A stretch of 64,000 nt of DNA from Panopea generosa (lineage: Eukaryota; Mollusca; Bivalvia; Adapedonta; Hiatellidae): NCBI GenBank assembly GCA_029582155.1, contig CM055906.1, positions 17,217,937-17,281,936 on the forward strand, in the 5' to 3' direction. Shown here one piece after another: positions 1-11,615 of the stretch. A model generated the notes under the pieces. The model saw only the letters and a program-made list of their open reading frames with translations. It did not search any database and had not been told where the DNA came from. Positions within the stretch are counted from its first letter, which is position 1; each line of letters starts with the position of its first letter. The position numbers and the translations under genes are program-made.

Positions 1-2522
1 GTAATTTTGAACAATAATGTCTTGGTAAACCATTTGATGGTAGTTGTGAACTATAATGTCTTGGTAAACCATTTGATGGTAGTTGTGAACGATAATGTCT
101 TGGTAAACCATTTGATGGTAGTTGTGAATGATAATGTCTTGGTAAACCATGTCATGGTAGTTGTGAATGATAATGTCTTGGTAAACCATGTCATGGTAGT
201 TGTGAACGATAATGTCTTGGTAAACCATGTCATAGTAGTTGTGAACGATAATGTCTTGGTAAACCATGTCATGGTAGTTGTGAACGATAATGTCTTGGTA
301 AACCATGTCATGGTAGTTGTGAACGATAATGTCTTGGTAAACCATTTGATGGTAGTTGTGAACGATAATGTCTTGGTAAACCATTTGATGGTAGTTGTGA
401 ACGATAATGTCTTGGTAAACCATGTCATGGTAGTTGTGAACGATAATGTCTTGGTAAACCATGTCATGGTAGTAGTGAACGATATTGTCTTGGTAAACCA
501 TTTCATGGTAGTTGTGAACGATAATGTCTTGGTAAACCATGTCATTGTTGTTGTTGATGATAATGTCTTGGTAAACCATGTCATGGTAGTCGTGAACCAT
601 AATGTCTTGGTAAACCATTTCATGGTAGTTGTGAACGATAATGTCTTGATAAACCATTTCATGGTAAGTGTGAACGATAATGTCTTGGTAAACCATTTCA
701 TGGTAGTTGTGAACAATAATGTCTTGATAAACCATGTCATGGTAAGTGTGAACGATAATGTCTTGGTAAACCATGTAATGGTAGTTTTGAACGATAATGT
801 CTTGGTAAACCATGTCATGGTAGTTGTGAACAATAATGTCTTGGTAAACCATTTCATGGTAGTTGTGAATGATAATGTCTTGGTAAACCATGTCATGGTA
901 GTTGTGAATGATAATGTCTTGGTAAACCATGTCATGGTAGTTGTGAACGATAATGTCTTGGTAAACCATTTCATGGTAGTTGTGAATGATAATGTCTTGG
1001 TAAACCATGTCATGGTAGTTGTGAACAATAATGACTTGGTAAACCATGTCATGGTTGTTGTGAACAATAATGTCTTCGTAAACCATTTTATGGTAGTTGT
1101 GAACGATAATGTCTTGGTAAACCATGTCATGGTAGTTGTGAAAGATAATGTCTTGGTAAACCATTTCATGGTAGTTGTGAATGATAATGTCTTGGTAAAC
1201 CATGTAATGGTAGTTGTGAACAATAATTACTTGGTAAACCATGTCATGGTAGTTGTGAACAATAATGTCTTGGTAAACCGTTTCATGGTAGTTGTGAACA
1301 ATAATGTCTTGGTAAACCATTTCATGGTAGTTGTGAACAATAATGTCTTGGTAAACCATGTCATGGTAGTTGTGAATGATAATGTCTTGGTAAACCATTT
1401 CATGGTAGTTGTGAACAATAATGTCTTGGTAAACCATGTCATGGTAGTTGTGAATGATAATGTCTTGGTAAACCGTTTCATGGTAGTTGTGAACGATAAT
1501 GTCTTGGTAAACCATTTCATGGTAGTTGTGAACTATAATGTCTTGGTAAACCATTTCATGGTAGTTGTGAACTATAATGTCTTGGTAAACCATTTGATGA
1601 TAGTTATGAATAATAATGTCTTGGTAAACCATGTCATGGTAGTTGTGAATAATAATGTCTTGGTAAACCATTTCATGGTAGTTGTGAACCATAATATCTT
1701 GGTAAACCATGTCATGGTAGTAGTGAACGATATTGTCTTGGTAAACCATTTCATGGTAGTTGTGAACGATAATGTCTTGGTAAACCATGTCATTGTTGTT
1801 GTTGATGATAATGTCTTGGTAAACCATTTCATGGTAGTTGTGAACCATAATATCTTGGTAAACCATGTCATGGTAGTAGTGAACGATAATGTCTTGGTAA
1901 ACCATTTCATGGTAGTTGTGAACGATAATGTCTTGGTTAACCATTTCATGGTAGTTGTGAACGATAATGTCTTGGTAAACCATTTCATGGTAGTTGTGAA
2001 CTATAATGTCTTGGTAAACCATTTCATGGTAGTTGTGAACTATAATGTCTTGGTAAACCATTTCATGGTAGTTGTGAACTATAATGTCTTGGTAAACCAT
2101 TTGATGATAGTTGTGAATAATAATGTCTTGGTAAACCATGTCATGGTAGTTGTGAATAATAATGTCTTGGTAAACCATTTCATGGTAGTTGTGAACCATA
2201 ATATCTTGGTAAACCATGTCATGGTAGTAGTGAACGATATTGTCTTGGTAAACCATTTCATGGTAGTTGTGAACGATAATGTCTTGGTAAACCATGTCAT
2301 TGTTGTTGTTGATGATAATGTCTTGGTAAACCATTTCATGGTAGTTGTGAACCATAATATCTTGGTAAACCATGTCATGGTATTGTGAACGATAATGTCT
2401 TGGTAAACCATTTCATGGTAGTTGTGAATAATAATGTCTTGGTAAACCATTTCATGGTAGTTGTGAACCATAATATCTTGGTAAACCATGTCATGGTATT
2501 GTGAACGATAATGTCTTGGGGT
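1..2522. repeat. 39-bp minisatellite, about 64 copies
   Basis: A 39-bp unit (core 'ataatgtcttggtaaacca' followed by a variable heptamer such as gtcatgg, ttgatgg or ttcatgg, then tagttgtgaac) is repeated head to tail from the window edge to 2,522. The left boundary is outside the window. The unit contains the near-palindrome ACCATGTCATGGT, and the other variants keep 5-bp arms. Because 39 is divisible by three and the unit lacks stops, long open frames run on both strands (793 codons on +). These are repeat artefacts: the 13-residue period has no relation to a known protein, and the frame simply ends where the array ends. Variant units recur at exact multiples of 39 bp, indicating multi-unit duplications. 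Confidence 0.97.
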
Positions 2523-4725
2523 AAAACTTTATATTGAGAAATCAAATTATTTCAATATATCTATCTTTGTTAGTGAAAAATATCAGCATATTGCGAAAAT
2601 CAAAAGTAAGGAAAATATAAAATTATACAAAAAAATAGTTTAGTTGTCGTATTAGTTTAAAATGAAAAACAGTGAATATAAGTTATTTTGTGCCCGATAC
2701 ACACAAATTTAAAATGAGTAAAATTAAGATTTTATTTTTTTTGAAATTTCAGAGATGACAATTTTGTTAGATTAAGTATATTTTAAAGATGTAAACAAAT
2801 TGATTTACAAATATGAATTTTATATATTAAATGATGTTCACAGCATGTGGCTGATCAGAATGTTGTGGTGACATACTACCGGTAGGTTGTTTTATCTCTC
2901 TATTATCATGGCAAATGTCAACACAATTATAAATATCAGTGTTGTATTTCATGTTTTTAATGACATCAATATTTTTTTTTCAAGATTATATATACCAGTA
3001 ATGAAGTTTTATGCTTATAAAATATATGTTCATAAAATTTTCAAAAGTACCAATATTTACTTGTAATGTATGATTACAAAGATATGAGATGGCATGGTCT
3101 GTACTTACTTACCTGTTATAGCAGATGTAAGATCTTGTATGATGGTGTATAATTAATACATGTATGTTTGTGTTATGGATTCGGATATTTGTTTGTAGAA
3201 GTTCTCTTTCAAAAATAAGCTTGTCTCAGAATAACAGAACACATAACTTATCTCCGAAGTTCCTTTATTGCCTGACAAGCCAAATGTGCTGTTATTAAAA
3301 GCACTTTGTTCTTATTTTATTGTTCAGGGATCCTTGATAATTAACATCAATGGAAGCTGAACTGAAAATCAGTTTAAACATGTACTTGTAGGGGATCCCT
3401 ATAATTGTAGCCTGAATAAATAAAACGTTGGTTGACAGCTTTGTCATTATGCAGATATTCCATTTGTCTGTGACCAAATTCTTGTCCGCGCTATTTCTCT
3501 ACAACCCCATGTTGGAATTTTATGAATTTTGCTAGGATGCATAATAATGACCTATTTCAAAGTATCTTGTACAATGTATTATACCACTTAACAAAAAATT
3601 AATGTATTGACTTCTCTTTAGAACTCTCACATTACTTCCCCCGTTCAATAGCATTACCATATGGTACAGAGTCAAACACTCTCTTTGGGGAGCATCCATC
3701 AGTTCCATCGATATGTTCTTGTTGTTTTTTGCCTTGAGCAGGGACCTCAAGTTCTTATATATAACTGTAGTTGGAAATGAATTTGTTTCTATAAATTTTG
3801 AAACATTAAGCCACATTTCAATAGCTCAGGTTAGCAATTTTAGATTTTTTTAGCAACAGCCCTTATGAAATGGCGCAGCCTGTCACACTTCTTTTGACAT
3901 TTGAAATGTATTAAATTCTCAAAGAGATGACATTTCTCATATGTTGATGCTTTTAATGCAAAATTGCCGATTCTTTTGTTGCTCTCAGTTAGCTGAATAA
4001 ACTGTCATATGTAATTATTTCTGTCATTGAGGAAATAAAGTTTGATGATATTCTAATGTGCTAAACATATGAAATCTGTATTGAACAGATGAAATCTGTA
4101 TCGTCCTGTAATTATGTTTTTATTCTAAGGAGCAAAATGATAAATTGTTCTATTTATATCCGAACAGGATGTTCGTGTACTGTCTTATCGGAAAATGTGG
4201 AGATTTTAATTGCTTATAAATAGTAGTTGTGTAGTTCTCTCAAGTAAACTATCATATTTATGTAGTTCTCACCAAGCAATTTAACTGGGAGTGCCGGCTG
4301 AACAGAACAGACATTTTATGTGTGTTATTTATTGTCTTGTTCTAAAAGATGAATCATTTTTGTATTGCTTGAAGCAGACTGCATAAAGAGGTGCACTAAC
4401 TGAAAAAATCATTTAACATAATTACTTGACGCTATATCAGAATTTTTCCCAGCTGGTATTTTTTGTCATCTGCACTAGTTTCTGGGATGATTTGCCCTCC
4501 AGCTTAATATTCCATAACAGAACAGTCAATAATGGTACTGTCATCCACCAGCAATAACAAATACGGAATGTGGTAGTTATGTTAAAAAATTTTAAATGGT
4601 CTTCAATGTCTGGTTACGTGTTCTATCAAATGAGCAGTTTATCAGGAAAGCTGCAGTACCAATATTCAACAAATGAAAGCCTGTTCCAGTCCCGCAAAAA
4701 ACAAGCCATTCATTCTCAAATAAAA
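2523..4725. other. AT-rich non-coding stretch
   Basis: Only short open frames (under 95 codons) with no recognisable motif, plus poly-A/T runs. No splice-bounded exon, RNA gene or repeat is convincing here. The flanking tandem arrays start and stop abruptly. Confidence 0.6.
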
Positions 4726-5388
4726 CATGATATTTCTCAACATTATATCAGCAAACAGTCTTGGGGAAACATGATAGCATGATGTTTCCCAACATTATGT
4801 AAGCAAACAGTCTTGGGGAAACATGATAGCATGATGTTTCCCAACATTATATAAGCAAACAATCTCGGGGGAAACATGATAACATGATGTTTCCCATCAT
4901 TATATGAGCAAACAGTCTTGGGGAAAACATGATAACATGATGTTTCCCAACATTATATAAGCAAACATTCTTGGGGAATACATGATAACGTGATGTTTCC
5001 CAACATTATATAAGCAAACATTATCATGGAAAACATGATAACATGATGTTTCCCAACATTATATGAGCAAACAGTCTTGGGGAAAACATGATAACATGAT
5101 GTTTCCCAACATTATATAAGCAAACATTATCATGGAAAACATGATAACATGATGTTTCCCAACATTATATAAGCAAACATTCTTGGGGAATACATGATAA
5201 CATGATGTTTCCCAACATTATATAAGCAAACATTCTTGGAGAATACATGATAACATGATGTTTCCACACATTATATAAGCAAACATTCTTGGGGAATACA
5301 TGATAACATGATGTTTCCACACATTATATAAGCAAACATTATCATGGAAAACATGATGTTTCCCAACATCATATAAGCAAATAGTTCT
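4726..5388. repeat. 53-bp tandem repeat, about 12 copies
   Basis: Unit of 52-53 bp with the landmarks 'catgatgtttcccaacatta', 'tataagcaaaca' and 'ttggggaa'. The hexamer-rich landmark gatgttt recurs at 4,781, 4,833, 4,886, 4,939 and 4,992. Two subtypes alternate in part (ttcttggggaat versus ttatcatggaaa). The last copies are shortened. Each unit holds the palindrome-like segment acatgataacatgatgt. No coding role is seen. Confidence 0.95.
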
Positions 5389-5769
5389 GTGATGTCAGTT
5401 TTTTTTTACCTTATTAAACAGAGACAGAAATAGCAAATAATAGCATTATTTTGTTTTAAAAATTATTGCTCAAGGCAAGAACAGCACAGTTCATAAATAG
5501 TTACAGGTAATTCATTACATGCTGATACAGAGGTTCTGGCTACATTCAGAATAACTCACTGTTTGATTTCTATTATTTGTCAATATCAACCATAAAAGCA
5601 TGCAGTGTCAGCAGATATAGGGTTTGAGGCACTCCCTGCTTAATGACATATGAGTATCCATGGCAATATACCCAGGGAACTAGATGTTATATCACATCAA
5701 AGGCAAGGAAAATTCCTTTTAGTTGTTTGAATATTAAACATGCTTTTTTATGCCATGGAGGGCAAACAG

Positions 5770-6005
5770 ATGATCAGTTCACCTTAGACCACTCTTACCT
5801 GTGATTTCGGAAGGTTAACTAGTTCTCTAGCACTCATTTTTGCAAGTAACTGATAACTTTTCCACTTGAATCAGTGGTGAGAGATGAATCAGCATCATAA
5901 TTTTACCATTCATCATTCTGAGAGTGTGGCCACATGAGAATTTGAACTCACAACCTCTTGATTGATATTCAGCTGTGCTACAGGCTGAGCTAACTAGGCC
6001 TGGCA
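5770..6005 (-). mobile_element. tRNA-derived SINE (minus strand)
   Basis: On the minus strand the segment 5,996-5,936 has a tRNA-like promoter: an A-box region reading tagttagctcag followed about 40 nt later by a B-box region gagttcaaattctc. This is the layout of a Pol III type-2 promoter. The downstream (lower-coordinate) part to about 5,770 is presumed SINE body. A proper cloverleaf cannot be folded because the anticodon region is decayed, so a SINE or tRNA pseudogene is more likely than a working tRNA. Boundaries are approximate. Confidence 0.6.
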
Positions 6006-9000
6006 TTAAGTAAAGAGTAATATGAAAATAAAGAAGAGCACAATAAATATGTCAATCAGAAATAGAAAAAAAATTAAACACACCAAATTTACTTAGAATT
6101 ATCTTTATATCTGACCTGAAAACTGTTAGAAAAAAGAGAGACAAGCTTATAAAAGAGATTTAATTACTTAATCTTTATTTGATTAGTATTTGTAACAGTG
6201 ATTGTTGTTTAATATTGAAACTTTACATTTCATATGTTGATGACTATTCCATTTGTAAGCAGGTTTTTATGCATTCTATCTAACTAACCTATTGCTGCCC
6301 ATTTATTTGTTCATTGAAGAGAAGGACCAGTGTTAGAGATTAAATTAAAGTCAAACCTTTCTTAAGCAGCTTCTCAGTAGATAGAAATTTGGTCTTTTGA
6401 AATAGGTGACCCTTTAGTACAGGTTTTTACAATCTTGAAAAATTGGAAAAATGACAGTAAGAGATTATTAATATATGATTTCATGTTACAAACAACTGCT
6501 TGATATAAGTGACTGTTAGATACAAGAGTCTGGTAGATACAAATGATAGCTTAGACAGATTTGGTTGTAAGATCTTTTAACCCTTTACTCCATAGATACG
6601 CGTTTTCCTGCACCAATCACAGAAGGCCTTTGAAAACAGTGCAGGAAGAGCACTGCACTGTTTTCCACTCTGTCAGTTAATATAAACATAATTCACCCAA
6701 TACTTCAAAAGCCTTCTATATTAGAGGTGTCTAAAGGCGTCTTTGTGAAGTAAAGGATTAATCAATTTGCATAACTTATTAAAAGTGTTTTAGCATATGA
6801 ATAATAATGGTAAGTTCAGCTCTTCGTGAACAAAAAAGTGGGCCACTGATGAAGTACATGTACTCATGTAGTAAGACAATCCTGTTTGGCAGCTGCACTT
6901 CAGAGAAAATCTAGAGTGTAATAAAACTCTGATGTGAAATAAGAGAGATTTCGATTTGGCCATAATGTTCATTAATTAAAACAAGGTTGTCTTGGATAAA
7001 TGTACTGAGATTAATATAGCTATTGTACTGAAATAGATTATCAGTGGAATGGAAGAGAAGAATGTCCCTGAATAATAATTCATTTGACATTAAAAAGGGT
7101 AATGAGATATTGCATCATGTATCAATCTTTGCAAAAACTGAAAATCATTTTCAAAAATTATTTTTTTCTCAAATTTAGAAATTTATAAGTAATAGTTAAA
7201 GCTTGGACCACAAAAAGAAATTCCATTCCACATTTAATCTATTTCCTATAAACCTCTTTATAGACACATACATGTTTACAACATACACTAATTTTTACTG
7301 AAGATATTTTTAATTTTACATTTTATGATTTACACTAGAAAAAATTAACATAATTTTCTATTCATGATTTCTTTTCTCGATTAAAAAAAGAAGTGCCCTT
7401 TTTTTCCTTCTTTATTTTTTGTAAGCGCTTATGATTTTTCAAAAATTGTTTTTTTAAAATAGCCAAATTTAGAACTGTTGATGTTAAATTGTAAAATGAA
7501 AAATGAAAAACCAAATCCCTTATATGTGTATTTTACAAAATAGCTACCTTTTATTTTATTAAAACTGTAGACATATATGGTCCATTTATTAAAGCAGGTA
7601 TTTGTTGTATTTTAACTGCTAACAGGAAACTAATGGCTTGTAGAGTTTGCTGTGTTGCTGTTGCTTGTAGCTCCTGGAGATAAAGGTTTTATTTAGGTGT
7701 TGGGGTGTGGCGTGAGAATTGTTATTGAAGTAAAAGTTCTTTTTTTATTGTTAAACATTCAGTGTTATATTGAACAGACCTTTCAACTGTTTCTTGGTCT
7801 AATACTAGATGTGTCCTCACTATGTGGACAGTGCATATATTACATTACACCTGTTCTAAATTTCAGGCAAAGTATTAAGAGTGATAAATTTACATAAAAA
7901 ATCATTTTTATCTACCGCATATCAATGTTTGGTGCAATCAAAGTACTCCATCTGCTTCAAAATCAACTGTTACTTCCTAATGTCCTGTTTTGTACATAAA
8001 ATGATAAAAAAGCAAGAAATACAAATAAAAATATGTCTCTATGTCTCTTAAGAATAAAATCGTATTTTTGCTCCACTCCTTAAACATCAAACAATTTCAG
8101 GGATATCGGTTAATGAGTGTGACATCCCAAATAGGTTCATTTGTAATATAATAGTATGTAGTGATGCTTGCAGGTCAATATTGCTTCCCTTTGTGCACAG
8201 AGTTGATGCCTATGAAAAATTCCAGTAAAAGTCCTTTAGGGGTCTTATTAATGGTTTTGTTGGGGAGGGAATAAATCACTGTCACAGAAACAAGAATTCT
8301 AGGAGCTCAGACTGATAGTTTGCAAGTTACAAGTTACAGTCCTACAATTATCAGAAAATTAACAACAAAAGATGAAAAAAAAAATGTTGGCAATCCCTAC
8401 ATAGGACCAGTTCTCTCTTATGTATTAAAAAAAGAGAAGTTAATTAACCCAAGCCTATATACATGTATATTGACTTAAACTTTACATTTTTCTTCCAAAT
8501 GTATAACACCCTGTACTAACAACAGCAGCATATTTACTGTATTTCATCACTTCTGTAACTTCATCACTGATTGACTATTTCCATGTATAATTCTTATTTA
8601 CAATACAATCTTGAACAATTTTGATTAAGACTGCATTTGTGAGAGTGCATAATTGAGCTACTTCGATGACATGTAAATGGTCATTATTTTATCATTAGAA
8701 CTTTTACCAATTAACAAATTTTTGCAAATGAATAACTTAAAAAAACATAGTAACATGCTGAGAGATTGATGCGCAAAAAGCCTAACTTTCTTCTTAGTTG
8801 ATATTGAGTTAGACTAGTTTTGCGTTAAGCTTTAATATTACTATTATGTTACACACTTGTTACCTTCGTAATGGAAGTAAGGTTCTTCCTTATATGTTAA
8901 ACCGATCAAATTCAAATTACAGTAGTTTATAAAACATATTATATGAATCCAATTTATTGAATTATAATTAAGACTTTGGTAAACTGTCATAGTTATTACT

Positions 9001-9131
9001 TAAAAAAAATTAGTAATATAAATTTGTATTGTGAACATCACTTTAAATGAGGACCATTATTAAAAGCTTTAAACAGAATCACTGTAACAGCATGTAGTAT
9101 TACGCTATTGAAGTGCACATTTATATGCAGT
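6006..9131. other. Non-coding AT-rich stretch
   Basis: No gene can be supported. A segment starting near 6,346 (taaagtcaaacctttcttaag) resembles the left part of the TIR element at 9,132 and may be a diverged relative. The rest is unique AT-rich sequence with homopolymer runs and open frames shorter than 70 codons. Confidence 0.55.
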
Positions 9132-9313
9132 TACAGTCAAACCTGTCTTAAGCTGCCAGTCAAGGGAATGAACAAAAGTGGCCTCTAAAGACAGGTTGTT
9201 GCTTAATACAGGTTAATTTGCTGTTAAAAAATAGATATGGGAAACGGCAAATTTGTCTGCTTAAGACAAGTGGTTGCTTAATAGAGGTGACCGCTTACAA
9301 AAATTTTACTGTA
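9132..9313. mobile_element. Short TIR element (MITE-like)
   Basis: A 182-bp segment starts with tacagtcaaacctgtcttaag and ends with ttttactgta, so the two ends share a short, imperfect inverted repeat (ACAGT...). Internal phrases recur in inverted and direct form (cttaagctgccag, gcttaatacaggt, gcttaagacaagtgg, gcttaatagaggtgacc). This resembles a widespread class of small metazoan elements beginning 'acagtcaaacct', but no named family can be assigned without a search. Confidence 0.5.
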
Positions 9314-10355
9314 TATGGCAATTAGTCAGGATACTATCCACACATATTAGCTCATTTGCACTCAAAACTGCTGCCATAAAGCTATATATGCTCTCCTCTA
9401 TTGTTTATGTTAGCTACTTATGTATACATACATGTTACTATACTGGCCACCTGCTTATGCTTTGAACAATATGAATTTGGAAAACGCCATGTTAAACCAC
9501 ACCGCACTATTTCAATGAGATCACAACTTCCTGCCAGGGGGGAGATTTACAAGCTTGAAATTATTACAAGTTTTTCTGGTTTAAAAATGAATCTATTTTG
9601 GCACAAAAAATAACCATACATCGATATGAATTGCTACAGTTAAGTACATGGTAATGTAATAACAATACTAGGGTGCGTTGCGGTTAAACAGTGACTTTTC
9701 CCTGATTGACTAAGAATTCACATTTTCAATCCAATGAGTGAGACCTATTTCACAGGAAGAAAAATCCTAGTTCATAACTTGGAAAAAATGATTAAACTAA
9801 TTAATATACTTTCATATTTCATTTATAACTGAAATATATGCATGTTAATCATCAAGGTGAAATATGGAGGGTTTTTTTTCTGTTTTAATTTAAAGTCACT
9901 AGTTAATTTTTTATGCATTTTACCCTATTTGATGTGTTTTGACTTGCTTGTATTATAAGGTTCAGCGACGCAGGAGAAAACGTGATGTGCAGTTTGCATC
10001 AGAAGTGCGTAAATGCAAGTGTGCTGTGTGTTAAACGTGATCAGGGATGGGGGTTGGGGTGTATATGGCAGTGGGAGGTCCTTAATCATCAACACGTTTT
10101 TGTTTTTGTAGAATGCGTTTAGAATGTAGTTCACATTTTGTTGTTCTTTCCTTATCTGCCTCTCCTTGTAAACTTCACATGAGTTTTCATTACTCCCTTC
10201 ACATTGTAGGGTAACTTTGCATGATTTTAAAAACTTGTCCGCATTATTCTAACAGTCAAGAATTCAGTTTTAAGTATAATATCTGGATTTTTTTGTTAAC
10301 ATTAACTCCTATCATAATTGCTTTATGATAAAATATTTTTACAAACATATCATCA
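9314..10355. other. Non-coding stretch
   Basis: Nothing recognisable. Open frames at 9,274-9,613 and 9,925-10,134 are short, overlap on opposite strands or end without splice logic, and show no motif. Confidence 0.55.
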
Positions 10356-11615
10356 TAGGATCTACATAATGTATAATAATTATAAACATACCAATTAACA
10401 TAAAATATAATATAAACATAACAATTTACATAATGTATAATATAAACATGAATTACACATCACAATTTACATAATGTATAATATAAACATGAATTACACA
10501 TAACAATTTACATAATGTACAATATAAGCAAATGATATAAACATAACAATTTACATAATATATAATATAAACATAACAATTTACATGATGTGTAATATAA
10601 ACATGAATTACACATAACAATTTACATAATGTATAATATAAACATCAATTACACATAACAATTTACATAATGTATAATATAAACAAATGATATAAACATA
10701 ACAATTTACATAATGTATTATGTAAACATATGGTATATACATAACAATTAACATAATGTATAATATAAACATATCATATAAATGTAACAATTTACATAAT
10801 GTATAATATAAAATATGGTATAAACATAACAATTTAGATAATGTATACTATAAACATATAATATAAACATAACAATTTAGATAATATATAGTATATACTT
10901 ATGGTATAAACATAACAATTTACATAATGTATCATATAAACATGATATAAACATAACAATTTACATAATGTATAATATAAACATAACAATTTACATAATG
11001 TATAATATAAACATATGATATAAATATAACAATTTACATAATGTATTATGTAAACATATGGTATAAACATAATAATTTACATAATGTATAATATAAACAT
11101 ATCATATAAATGTAACAATTTAGATAATGTATAATATAAACATATGATATAAACAAAACAATTTAGATAATGTATAACATAAACATATGATATAAACATA
11201 ACAATTAAGATAATGTATAATATAAACATACAATAAAAACATAACTATTTAGATAATGTATGATATAAACATACAATATAAACATAACAATTTAGATAAT
11301 GTATAATATATACATACGATATAAACATAACAATTTAGATAATGTATAATATAAACATATGATATAAACAAAACAATTTAGATAATGTATAACATAAACA
11401 TATGATATAAACATAACAATTAAGATAATGTATAATATAAACATACAATATAAACATAACTATTTAGATAATGTATAATATATATACATACGATATAAAC
11501 ATAACAATTTAGATAATGTATAATATATACATACGATATAAACATAGCAATTTAGATAATGTATAATATATACATATATAAACATATTAATTTAGATAAT
11601 GTATAATATAAATAT
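10356..11615. repeat. AT-rich 29-44 bp tandem repeat
   Basis: Unit built from 'cataacaatttacataatg' plus tataatataaa and, in longer units, catatgatata. Long units are 43-44 bp and short ones about 30 bp. Two sub-blocks are visible: units with 'tttacataatg' to about 11,100 and units with 'tttagataatg' after that. Segments near 11,140-11,240 and 11,360-11,460 are near duplicates, so multi-unit blocks have been copied. The array is almost free of G on the + strand. Open frames on the minus strand here are repeat artefacts. Confidence 0.95.

Noticed and set aside
7-2388. 793-codon open frame (and long frames on the opposite strand) in the first 2.5 kb
   Set aside because: It is the direct translation of a 39-bp minisatellite with a 13-residue period. 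There is no start context, no domain, and equal openness on the other strand.
4726-5388. CRISPR-like array of repeated 53-bp units
   Set aside because: No alternation of constant repeats with unique spacers. The whole unit is repeated, and the genome is eukaryotic.
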